Assembly (NCBI RefSeq): GCF_049680855.1
Contig: NZ_JBMPGS010000003.1
Location: forward strand, 124,001 to 188,000
Origin: Salinimicrobium sp049680855
Lineage (GTDB): Bacteria; Bacteroidota; Bacteroidia; Flavobacteriales; Flavobacteriaceae
Length of the DNA: 64,000 nt
Direction: 5' to 3'
Below, piece after piece: positions 1-6,592 of this stretch. A model generated the notes under the pieces. That model was not told the DNA's origin and did no database searches. It saw only the letters and a program-made list of their open reading frames with translations. Made by a program: the position numbers and the translations under genes. Each line of letters starts with the position of its first letter. Within the stretch, counting starts at the first letter, position 1.

Positions 1-147
1 CAGAATTACTGGTTTACAGTGATTCCCATTGAGGAAGTAGATGAAGACACAGATCGTTGGGCAGTACGAAATGGCAAAACCAGTATCACGCCTATGATCC
101 TCGATCTAACAGATAAAGAACATCTGAAAGAACGAACCGGCAGATAA
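1..147 (+). CDS. C-terminal fragment, SurE-like 5'/3'-nucleotidase (tentative)
   Basis: The window opens inside an open frame that gives 48 residues and then TAA. The pattern YW, about a dozen residues, then TDRWAVRNG, SITP and LDLT resembles the C-terminus of SurE nucleotidases, where a TD-x-x-AV-x-x-G-x-x-SITP-x-x-x-DLT block follows a YW motif. SurE removes phosphate from nucleoside 5'- and 3'-monophosphates in the cytoplasm. The catalytic N-terminal part lies outside the window, so the assignment rests on this short tail. A hairpin followed by T residues lies downstream and should end the transcript. Confidence 0.45.
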   Translation, partial: QNYWFTVIPIEEVDEDTDRWAVRNGKTSITPMILDLTDKEHLKERTGR

Positions 148-178
148 ATTATTGAGATATATAAAACCGATAAGAAAG

Positions 179-212
179 AGCCTGTAAAAAATCAAATGTA
201 CAGGCTTTTTTC
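179..212 (+). terminator. Rho-independent terminator
   Basis: The arms AGCCTGTA (179-186) and TACAGGCT (199-206) form an 8-bp stem around a 12-nt AT-rich loop, followed directly by a run of T. It separates the upstream partial gene from the riboswitch-controlled operon. Confidence 0.75.
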
Positions 213-305
213 TGTAAGTTATTTAAGTGAATGCTAGAAAGAGAAAGAGCAGAAATAGTAATTTCCCGCCCTAGCGATCTTATAAAAAAAAATCAGATAA
301 TTCTT

Positions 306-334
306 TTGAAATCCATTGCACCGCTTTAGATTTG
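306..334 (+). promoter_or_regulatory. Bacteroidetes-type promoter of the thiamine operon
   Basis: TTG at 306-308 is followed after 18 nt by TAGATTTG at 327-334, matching the Bacteroidota -33/-7 pattern TTG-N17-23-TAnnTTTG. Transcription would begin near 339-341, just at the 5' edge of the TPP aptamer, which supports both calls. Confidence 0.7.
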
Positions 335-337
335 CAA

Positions 338-433
338 TATAGATGGGGTGCTTGCCTTTTCGGCCGGCTGAGATGATACCCATGGGCACCAAAGCTCTGT
401 ACCTGATCCGGGTAATGCCGGCGTAGGGATTTA
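338..433 (+). promoter_or_regulatory. TPP riboswitch (THI element)
   Basis: The conserved TPP aptamer blocks occur in order: GGGGTGC (345-351), GGCTGAGATGATACCC (366-381), ACCTGATCCGGGTAATGCC (401-419) and GCGTAGGGA (421-429). The AT-rich flanks can pair as P1. The aptamer binds thiamine pyrophosphate and normally shuts off thiamine synthesis or uptake genes; here the next gene is a PnuC-family transporter. No classical terminator sits between aptamer and start codon, so translational control is more likely. Confidence 0.95.
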
Positions 434-474
434 TTTTCCAGCTTAGATCTTGCAAAGCAGCACCTGGTTCATCA

Positions 475-504
475 CCTCATTATTTTTTTAAATAATAATG
501 AAGG
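475..504 (+). promoter_or_regulatory. Hairpin next to the pnuT start, possible riboswitch expression platform
   Basis: CCT plus CATTATT (475-484) can pair with AATAATG plus AGG (494-504) with one bulged A. The 3' arm contains GAAGG, the only Shine-Dalgarno-like sequence before the ATG at 512. Occlusion of this site when TPP is bound is an inference. No competing antisequestor was worked out. Confidence 0.35.
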
Positions 505-511
505 CACAATT

Positions 512-1099
512 ATGCATTTAACCTGGTTGCAATTTTTAGGAACTACTTTTGGAGTCGCTCAGGTCCTTCTTGCAAGGAAAAATAACATCCACAATTACTT
601 ATTCGGAATTATTTCAGTAATCATCAGTATCTGGGTGTTGTACGAATCCAGGCTGTACGCAGATATCCTGCTGCATTTATACTACCTGGTAATGAGCATT
701 TACGGATGGTTTTACTGGAAGTTTGGTAAGGCGAAACAGTCTGCTCCAGTATCAAGGTCTACCAGAACTGAACATTTTAAAGCACTGGCAATTGCAACAG
801 GCTGCTTTGCTCTTATGGCATGGTGGCTGGTATTTCACACCAACAGCGATGTCCCTATTTGGGATGCTGTGGTAAGCGCTTTTGCATGGGCCGGAATGTG
901 GCTCATGGCCAAAAGAAAAATCGAAAATTGGATATACCTAAACATCAGCAACATTATTGCCATCCCTCTGCTTATTTATAAGGACCTGTACATCTACGCT
1001 GGGCTAACGGTTTTCTTGTTTCTTGTAGGTACTTCAGGTTATTTTAAATGGAAAAAATTAATAGAAAATGCACCAAAAGAACAATTTTCAGGAGCTTGA
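512..1099 (+). CDS. pnuT: PnuT-type thiamine transporter (PnuC family)
   Basis: A 195-residue inner-membrane protein with about seven hydrophobic segments (roughly 7-20, 28-46, 50-69, 88-107, 115-131, 138-154 and 157-176). It carries the PnuC-type YGWFYW motif near residue 64 and a WIYLN segment near 138. PnuC proteins take up nicotinamide riboside by facilitated diffusion. Members placed behind TPP riboswitches are called PnuT and are thought to carry thiamine. The substrate call therefore rests on the riboswitch 80 nt upstream rather than on the protein sequence. The 3' end overlaps the next gene by 32 nt, pointing to translational coupling. Confidence 0.85.
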   Translation: MHLTWLQFLGTTFGVAQVLLARKNNIHNYLFGIISVIISIWVLYESRLYADILLHLYYLVMSIYGWFYWKFGKAKQSAPVSRSTRTEHFKALAIATGCFALMAWWLVFHTNSDVPIWDAVVSAFAWAGMWLMAKRKIENWIYLNISNIIAIPLLIYKDLYIYAGLTVFLFLVGTSGYFKWKKLIENAPKEQFSGA

Positions 1100-2084
1100 A
1101 AAACAAGGTTTTGACGCAACATTTTTTTCTCCGGAAGTCCTTCGTATTATAGAAAGAAAAAATTTATGGAACCTGTGGGTACCGAAAAAATATGGCGGAC
1201 TGGAAATGTCATTTTCTGAAGGTCTTCAAATATTGAAGGAACTGGCTTTTATCGATGGCAGTCTTGGCTGGACGATTACTTTATGTAGCGGTGCAAACTA
1301 CTTTATTGGAAATTTAACTCCCGAAGCAGCAAAAGAAATTTTCATTAATTCCGAAAAACCTGTTTTAGGTGGAAGTGGCGGCATTTTGGGAACTGCTGAG
1401 AAAAAAGAAGCACTTTATGTCATTTCCGGAAACTGGCGCTACGCCACGGGAGCTCCTTATCTAACGCATTTCACATTAAATGCCAAAATTCTGGAGGAAG
1501 GAAAGGAAGTTCTAAATGATGATGGGTCTCAGAAGATACTTTCATTTGTACTTCCTAAAAAAGATGTCCAGATAGTTCAGGACTGGAATAGCATGGGCCT
1601 TAAAGCTACCGCAACGCACTCTTTTGAAGTGAAGGAAGTGACAGTCTCTGAGAAATACAGTTTTATATATGACCAGTTTTATCTTCCCCAGCCAATATTC
1701 AAAATCAATTTCTCCCTTTTTGCCGATCTCACTCTTTGGACCAATTATATAGGAATGGCCGAACATTTTTATGAAGAAGCTTTTAAAGAACTTCAAGCGC
1801 AAAAAATAAAGGATCTCAAAAATGTCATTTTTGAAGCCAATAATCAGCTTTTTCTCTACGCGAGGGAAATTGAAGAAATCACATTAAGGACCTCCAGTTT
1901 TTCAGAAGAATTTATTCAGAAAGTACACGAAGCTGCAACAAAGTCGGTGAAACAGCTTTCACAAAATATTATTGAAGTTTATCCTTTATTGGGTATAAAA
2001 GGCAGCAGGAAAAACAGCTCTTTAAATAGCGTTTTTAGAGACTATTTTACCGCAACACAGCATCATATCTTTCATAAGATATGA
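1068..2084 (+). CDS. Acyl-CoA-dehydrogenase-like flavoprotein in the thiamine operon
   Basis: The 338-residue product has the acyl-CoA dehydrogenase layout: an alpha-helical N-terminal part with W-x-P-x-x-YGG near residue 38, a GSLGWT motif near 66, a beta domain with SGNWRYATGAP near 120 and DWNSMGLKATATHSFEV near 173, and a C-terminal helical part ending with RDYFTATQHH near 325. It is closer to the type-2/DszC-like monooxygenase branch than to fatty-acid dehydrogenases, and no obvious catalytic glutamate stands out. The ATG at 1068 lies inside pnuT, so the gene should share the TPP riboswitch transcript. Its substrate is unknown; a role in salvage or breakdown of a thiamine-related compound is inferred from position only. 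One copy of the window-wide palindrome lies inside it. Confidence 0.75.
   Translation: MHQKNNFQELEKQGFDATFFSPEVLRIIERKNLWNLWVPKKYGGLEMSFSEGLQILKELAFIDGSLGWTITLCSGANYFIGNLTPEAAKEIFINSEKPVLGGSGGILGTAEKKEALYVISGNWRYATGAPYLTHFTLNAKILEEGKEVLNDDGSQKILSFVLPKKDVQIVQDWNSMGLKATATHSFEVKEVTVSEKYSFIYDQFYLPQPIFKINFSLFADLTLWTNYIGMAEHFYEEAFKELQAQKIKDLKNVIFEANNQLFLYAREIEEITLRTSSFSEEFIQKVHEAATKSVKQLSQNIIEVYPLLGIKGSRKNSSLNSVFRDYFTATQHHIFHKI
1817..1833. repeat. Palindrome CAAAAATG-T-CATTTTTG
   Basis: A perfect 8-bp inverted repeat around one central base, inside the acyl-CoA-dehydrogenase-like gene, read as AAA-AAT-GTC-ATT-TTT. It is one of nine exact AAAATGNCATTTT copies in the window. Confidence 0.8.
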
Positions 2085-2176
2085 AAAATTTTCCGCATTA
2101 CTCATTCGACTAAATATGCTATTATTTCAACTCATTCTAAATCCTTTAATAAATATAACAAGAATAGCATATAAAA

Positions 2177-2206
2177 GAAAACCCTACACCAATGTGTAGG
2201 GTTTTC
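2177..2206. terminator. Bidirectional terminator between flavoprotein gene and tRNA-Pro
   Basis: AAAACCCTACAC (2178-2189) and GTGTAGGGTTTT (2194-2205) form a 12-bp stem with a 4-nt CAAT loop. The stem base is A-rich on one side and T-rich on the other, so it can serve the plus-strand operon and the minus-strand tRNA. Confidence 0.8.
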
Positions 2207-2211
2207 TGTAG

Positions 2212-2286
2212 TCGGGGTGGCAGGATTCGAACCTGCGGCCTCCTGCTCCCAAAGCAGGCGCGATAACCGGGCTACGCTACACCCCG
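2212..2286 (-). tRNA. tRNA-Pro (anticodon TGG)
   Basis: On the minus strand the sequence folds into a cloverleaf with acceptor stem CGGGGTG/CACCCCG, discriminator A, anticodon stem CTGCT/AGCAG around loop TTTGGGA (anticodon TGG), and T arm with GGTTCGAATCC. CCA is not encoded. A promoter with good spacing lies upstream and a terminator lies just past its 3' end, so it appears to be a single-gene unit. Confidence 0.95.
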
Positions 2287-2347
2287 AAAAAACACTTTTT
2301 CAACGACTCTACAGGTTTAGCAACTGCGATCATGTTCAAAGTGGCTG

Positions 2348-2376
2348 CAAAGATAAACATTATGTTAACTCTGCAA
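2348..2376 (-). promoter_or_regulatory. Promoter of the tRNA-Pro gene
   Basis: On the minus strand TTG (2376-2374) is followed after 18 nt by TATCTTTG (2355-2348). Transcription would start near 2342, about 55 nt ahead of the mature tRNA 5' end. Confidence 0.65.
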
Positions 2377-2465
2377 TGAAAACTTTTGATTTTTTATATC
2401 TTAGATGCCTCATATTTTCCCTTCATTTCTGAAGGGAAAACTTTAAATGTCTAAAACCTTTTTAT

Positions 2466-3662
2466 ATGAAACGAATTATACTGAGTTTATCTGTTGCGTT
2501 TTCTTTTGTCGCATGTGGCGAAAATGGCAAATCCAATGAAGGAGATACGGGCCAGGCTATAACTAAAGACACCACTGCAACTGCCAACATCATTGCTTCG
2601 GAAAGCCTCCCTGCCGACTCTTCCCAAACCGAATACGGCTATGAAGTAGTAGTACCCGATTTACAGATCGCCTGGGGTATGGATTTCTTACCCGACGGTA
2701 GCATGCTAATTACTGAAAAAGGCGGTGATCTCATCCATTTCTCGAATGGAGAGAAACGAATCGTGCAGGGAGCACCAGAGGTGTATAACCGCGGCCAGGG
2801 TGGTTTCCTTGACGTTGCAGTTCACCCGGATTATGAGTCTAACGGCTGGATTTACTTCACCTATTCTTCTTCCGAAGGGGAAGGCGAAGGTGGAAATACA
2901 GCTCTTATGAGGGCTAAACTGGAAAACGGCCAGCTGGTGCAAAAAGAAGATTTGTACAAGGCCGTTCCAAACAGCACCAGGGGACAACACTTTGGTTCCC
3001 GTATTACTTTCAACGAAGGATACCTTTATTTCTCTGTGGGAGATCGTGGAAATCGCGATGAAAACCCGCAGGATTTTACCCGTGACGGCGGAAAAATTTA
3101 CAGACTTAATCCCGATGGCAGCATCCCGCAGGACAACCCTTTTGTAGGTGAAGAAAATGCCAAAGAAGCTATCTATTCTTACGGACACAGGAATCCGCAG
3201 GGAATGATCCTAAATTCTGATACCGGTGAGATATGGGTTCATGAACATGGGCCACAGGGCGGTGATGAAATCAATGTGATCAAAAAAGGTGAAAATTACG
3301 GTTGGCCTGTAGTTTCCTACGGTATCAATTATGACAATAGCACCTTCACAGACGAAACTTCAAGACCAGAATTTGAAGATCCTATTTTCTACTGGAAACC
3401 ATCTATTGCCCCAAGCGGGATGGTATATGTCACCTCCAATAAATATCCTGAACTCCAGGGAGATCTTCTCGTTGGTTCTTTAAAATTTATGTACATCGAA
3501 CACCTAAAACTAGAAGGAAAAACTGTGGTTGGAAGAGAAAAAATTCTTCCGGGAGTGGGGCGCCTGCGTGACCTTGCTCAAGGGCCAGATGGAAACATCT
3601 ATGCTTCTATTGAAGGAACAGGGATTATCAAGATTACAACTCCTGCTTCTGAAGAAGAGTAG
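2466..3662 (+). CDS. PQQ-dependent aldose sugar dehydrogenase, lipoprotein
   Basis: A 398-residue protein of the glucose/sorbosone dehydrogenase family (YliI/Asd type, six-bladed propeller), which oxidises aldoses with PQQ in the periplasm. A signal peptide with lipobox ending at Cys17 (FVAC) predicts membrane anchoring. Family landmarks are GMDFLPDGSMLITEK near residue 75, a GQHFGSR histidine near 175, a calcium-site-like stretch with SVGDRGNRDENPQD near 195, GHRNPQGM near 240 and HGPQGGDE near 262. The next gene starts two bases after the stop and encodes a c-type cytochrome, the likely electron acceptor. No PQQ synthesis genes are visible here. Confidence 0.88.
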   Translation: MKRIILSLSVAFSFVACGENGKSNEGDTGQAITKDTTATANIIASESLPADSSQTEYGYEVVVPDLQIAWGMDFLPDGSMLITEKGGDLIHFSNGEKRIVQGAPEVYNRGQGGFLDVAVHPDYESNGWIYFTYSSSEGEGEGGNTALMRAKLENGQLVQKEDLYKAVPNSTRGQHFGSRITFNEGYLYFSVGDRGNRDENPQDFTRDGGKIYRLNPDGSIPQDNPFVGEENAKEAIYSYGHRNPQGMILNSDTGEIWVHEHGPQGGDEINVIKKGENYGWPVVSYGINYDNSTFTDETSRPEFEDPIFYWKPSIAPSGMVYVTSNKYPELQGDLLVGSLKFMYIEHLKLEGKTVVGREKILPGVGRLRDLAQGPDGNIYASIEGTGIIKITTPASEEE

Positions 3663-3663
3663 T

Positions 3664-4094
3664 ATGAAGAGATCTTTTATTCTCATCCTGTTTTTAATTG
3701 GTACCGCATGTAAGAATAAAGGAGAAGAAATACAGTACAAAAGTCGGCTTTAGAATTTCCTGAAGTGAGCGAAAGCTTTCCTGAAGGAGCAGATATCTAC
3801 AATAACTTTTGTGCTACCTGTCATTTAGCTAGCGGGGAAGGCATTCCAAACGCCTTCCCTCCTATCAATAAATCCAATTGGCTTAAAGAGAAAAGAGCAG
3901 CCACTATTAAAGCAGTGAAGTACGGCTTAAATGGCAACATAGAAGTTAACGGAGTTGAATATAATAGCCTTATGCCTTCGATGGAGCTTACAGATGAAGA
4001 AGTAAAAAATGTGCTGAACTATATTTTTTACGCATGGGATAATAATGTAGAGAAACCGGCTACTTTAGCAGAAGTCAGAGAGGTGAAAGAATAA
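3664..4094 (+). CDS. c-type cytochrome lipoprotein, apparent frameshift
   Basis: The ATG at 3664 opens a lipoprotein signal (MKRSFILILFLIGTAC, Cys16) that runs into a stop at 3751. The remainder, with the haem motif CATCH and a later LMPSM that could supply the Met ligand, lies in the -1 frame and can only be opened by a GTG at 3765, which has no signal peptide. The two halves join into one normal 143-residue exported cytochrome if one base is added near the A run at 3739-3742. The frame without a signal also stays open upstream as far as that run. A haem-binding cytochrome needs export, so the short GTG form is unlikely to be functional. It is either a sequencing error or a real mutation. 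It probably accepts electrons from the upstream sugar dehydrogenase. Confidence 0.8.
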
Positions 4095-4126
4095 AGAAAT
4101 TAAGAGCAACTGCTCACCCTTATACT

Positions 4127-4152
4127 AAAAAAAGTGAAATTCCACTTTTAAA
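4127..4152 (+). terminator. Weak terminator-like hairpin
   Basis: AAAAGTG (4130-4136) and CACTTTT (4143-4149) form a 7-bp stem with a 6-nt loop between the cytochrome gene and the udk promoter. It has few G-C pairs and only a short T run. Confidence 0.35.
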
Positions 4153-4161
4153 AGAATAATT

Positions 4162-4169
4162 TACCTTTG
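4162..4169 (+). promoter_or_regulatory. -7 element of the udk promoter
   Basis: TACCTTTG matches TAnnTTTG and lies 17 nt before the udk start codon. No TTG is found at the expected -33 distance, so only half of the promoter is recognisable. Confidence 0.5.
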
Positions 4170-4186
4170 CAGCAAATTATTCAGCT

Positions 4187-4795
4187 ATGTTAATTATCGG
4201 CATTGCCGGCGGTACCGGAAGCGGGAAAACCACTGTGGTAAATCAAATTATTGAAGAATTAAAAAATGAGGAAGTAGATGTCATTTCTCAGGATTCGTAC
4301 TACCAGGATACCAGTCACCTTTCCTTTGAAGATCGAAAAAAGATAAATTTTGATCATCCTAAATCCATAGATTTTGATTTATTGGTAGCTCATTTAAAGG
4401 AGCTCAAGGCAGGAAACAATATCCAACAGCCGGTTTATTCCTTTAAAGAACACAACCGCACCGGCGAAACGCTTGAAATTGAACCCCGGAAAGTTATTAT
4501 TGTAGAAGGAATCCTTATTCTTACTCATCCCGATATTAGGGAGATGTTTGATATCAAGATTTACGTACATGCAGACAGTGATGAGCGCTTAATACGCAGG
4601 TTAAAACGTGATATTGCCGAAAGAGGCCGTGATCTTGACGAGGTTTTGAACCGTTACCAGACTACCCTTAAGCCCATGCATCAGCAATTTATCGAGCCCA
4701 CAAAAGAATTTGCAGATATCATTATCCCTACGAACCGTTATAATACCGTGGCTGTTGATATCGTTCAAACAATCATACGGCAGCGTTTACTCTAA
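4187..4795 (+). CDS. udk: Uridine kinase
   Basis: A 202-residue cytoplasmic enzyme that phosphorylates uridine and cytidine in pyrimidine salvage. Walker A is GGTGSGKT at residues 8-15. QDSYYQD near 36 and NFDHP near 56 are typical of the Udk/PRK family, and the R-x-x-RD-x-x-ERGRD lid region is near 145. Length and motifs fit the bacterial family. The start ATG sits close behind a TACCTTTG box, and the downstream cell-division gene follows after 17 nt. Confidence 0.95.
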   Translation: MLIIGIAGGTGSGKTTVVNQIIEELKNEEVDVISQDSYYQDTSHLSFEDRKKINFDHPKSIDFDLLVAHLKELKAGNNIQQPVYSFKEHNRTGETLEIEPRKVIIVEGILILTHPDIREMFDIKIYVHADSDERLIRRLKRDIAERGRDLDEVLNRYQTTLKPMHQQFIEPTKEFADIIIPTNRYNTVAVDIVQTIIRQRLL

Positions 4796-4812
4796 TTTCG
4801 TATATTTCGGCT

Positions 4813-5130
4813 ATGAAGCTAAATACGCTGCGAAATCAAAAATGGTTCAGGATTGCAAGTAACAAGTACCTGCTTGTTACTGTGGCTTTTGTCTTCTGGA
4901 TGCTCTTTCTCGACAGCAATTCCTGGCTGGTTCATCATGAACTGGACGCCGAAATAGATGATCTCAACAAGAATAAAAAATACTACCTCGACCAGATATC
5001 AAATGATAAAGCCATCATCAGTAAATTAGATGATTCGCTCGAGCTTGAGGAATTTGCTCGCCGGGAATATTTTATGAAGCGGGAAAATGAAGATATCTTT
5101 ATTATAGAGCACGCGAAAGAAACCAACTAA
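4813..5130 (+). CDS. DivIC/FtsB-type septum formation initiator
   Basis: A 105-residue bitopic membrane protein: short basic cytoplasmic N-terminus, one transmembrane segment (about 21-37), then a charged coiled-coil region and a conserved end with EEFARREYFMKRENEDIF. FtsB/DivIC proteins bridge early and late divisome components with FtsL and FtsQ. The gene sits between udk and mutA, 17 nt behind udk, and probably belongs to the same transcript. Confidence 0.85.
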   Translation: MKLNTLRNQKWFRIASNKYLLVTVAFVFWMLFLDSNSWLVHHELDAEIDDLNKNKKYYLDQISNDKAIISKLDDSLELEEFARREYFMKRENEDIFIIEHAKETN

Positions 5131-5174
5131 TTATAAGATCCTGCATTTTGGCAGCTGGAAAAACCTGCAAAACA

Positions 5175-6581
5175 ATGAGTAATAATTTGTTCAGTGATTT
5201 TGATGAAGTTTCTGCCAAACAGTGGAAACAAAAGATACAATACGATCTTAAGGGAGCAGACTACAACAAGAATTTGGTTTGGAACTCAAACGATGGAGTA
5301 GCTGTAAATCCTTTTTATCATCCAGATGATTCTCCAGAACCGGTTTCGGTCAAAGCACCCTCAGGATGGAATATTTGTGAAAAGATTTTTGTAGCCTCTG
5401 CTGAAAAGAGCAACAAGAAAGCACTCGAAGCACTGGAAAAAGGCGCTGAAAGCCTCTGGTTCAACATCTCTTCTGAAGAAATTGAGCCCGAAATGCTATT
5501 TTTGGATATTCCTCTTGGCACTACTCCAATTTATATTTCTTTCGAATTTCTTTCAGAAGCTTATTTTTCAAAGCTTAAGAAATTTTTCTCCGGAAAAGAA
5601 CATCAGGTAAGCCTGCAAATAGATATTGTTGGAAACTTAGCCCGCAGCGGCAACTGGTTTAAGAGCTTAAAAGAAGATTTTTCACTTCTTAATGAAATAG
5701 TTTCAGAAACTGAAGTATTTCCAACAGCCGTGAGCGTTAATATGGGTCTTTATGAAAACGCGGGAGCCAATATCCCGCAACAACTGGCTTATGCGCTTGC
5801 GCATGCTACCGAATATCTTCAGGATTTTGAAAAACAGAAAGATTTTTCAGCAGCTCGAAAAAAAGCTTTTAAAATGACATTTTTGACTGCCGTGGGATCA
5901 AATTATTTCTTCGAAATAGCAAAATTAAGGGCATTAAGACTGTTATTTTCTACCGTGGCTGAAGAATTTGGCGTTTCAGAAAAATGCTTCATCCTTGCGC
6001 AGCCATCAAAAAGAAACAAAACTATTTACGATTACAATGTGAACCTGTTGCGCACTACGACCGAATGTATGAGCGCAGCTTTGGGCGGCGCCGATGCTAT
6101 TTGTAATCTTCCGTATGACAGTGTTTTTCACAAAGAAAATGATTTTGCCCGCCGCATTGCGCGAAATCAATTATTGATCCTGAAGAATGAAAGTTATTTC
6201 GAGAAAGCTGCAAATCCGGCGGAAGGGGCATATTATATAGAAACTCTTACTCAACAATTTGCCGAAAGAGCATTGGAAATCTTTAAAGGAATTGAAAATG
6301 CCGGCGGATTTTTGACCCAGTTAAAAGAAGGAACTATTCAGAAGAAGATCACAGAGAGTGCTAAAAAACAACAGGAACAATTCAAGGAAGGCGAATTGGT
6401 GCTGGTTGGAACGAACAAATATGCGAATCACGAAGATAAAATGAAAGATGAGCTGCAATTGTTCCCCTTCCTAAAAAAGCATCCAAGAAAAACGTTGATC
6501 CAGCCAATCCTGGAACGAAGAATAGCCGAAAAGCATGAGCAGGAACGGCTTGAAAAAGAGCAGGAAAAGGGACAGTCGTAA
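5175..6581 (+). CDS. mutA: Methylmalonyl-CoA mutase small subunit
   Basis: The 468-residue product resembles the TIM-barrel domain of methylmalonyl-CoA mutase but has no cobalamin-binding motif, as expected of the non-catalytic small subunit of the heterodimer that interconverts methylmalonyl-CoA and succinyl-CoA. A longer frame from a TTG at 5148 exists, but the ATG at 5175 gives the usual N-terminus (MSNNLFSDFDEVSAKQW). The large subunit starts 11 nt downstream, so the two are surely co-transcribed. A palindrome copy lies at 5871. Confidence 0.92.
   Translation: MSNNLFSDFDEVSAKQWKQKIQYDLKGADYNKNLVWNSNDGVAVNPFYHPDDSPEPVSVKAPSGWNICEKIFVASAEKSNKKALEALEKGAESLWFNISSEEIEPEMLFLDIPLGTTPIYISFEFLSEAYFSKLKKFFSGKEHQVSLQIDIVGNLARSGNWFKSLKEDFSLLNEIVSETEVFPTAVSVNMGLYENAGANIPQQLAYALAHATEYLQDFEKQKDFSAARKKAFKMTFLTAVGSNYFFEIAKLRALRLLFSTVAEEFGVSEKCFILAQPSKRNKTIYDYNVNLLRTTTECMSAALGGADAICNLPYDSVFHKENDFARRIARNQLLILKNESYFEKAANPAEGAYYIETLTQQFAERALEIFKGIENAGGFLTQLKEGTIQKKITESAKKQQEQFKEGELVLVGTNKYANHEDKMKDELQLFPFLKKHPRKTLIQPILERRIAEKHEQERLEKEQEKGQS
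5871..5885. repeat. Palindrome copy AAAATGACATTTTTG
   Basis: An exact AAAATG-A-CATTTT core inside mutA, read as AAA-ATG-ACA-TTT-TTG. This is a different reading frame from the copy at 1817, so the protein sequence does not explain the repeat. Confidence 0.75.
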
Positions 6582-6592
6582 ATATCTAAGAA

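Noticed and set aside
2217..2432. Plus-strand frame overlapping tRNA-Pro, beginning MAGFEPAASCSQSRRD
   Set aside because: This is the well-known false translation across a tRNA gene on the opposite strand.
3765..4094. Independent short cytochrome from the GTG at 3765
   Set aside because: It would lack a signal peptide, while the matching lipoprotein signal is present in the neighbouring frame just upstream.
5148..5174. Upstream TTG start for mutA
   Set aside because: The extra nine residues do not fit the family; the ATG at 5175 gives the usual N-terminus.
5175..6581. Missing cobalamin domain in mutA as a sign of truncation
   Set aside because: The small subunit of the heterodimeric mutase normally lacks a working B12 site, and the catalytic subunit downstream is complete.
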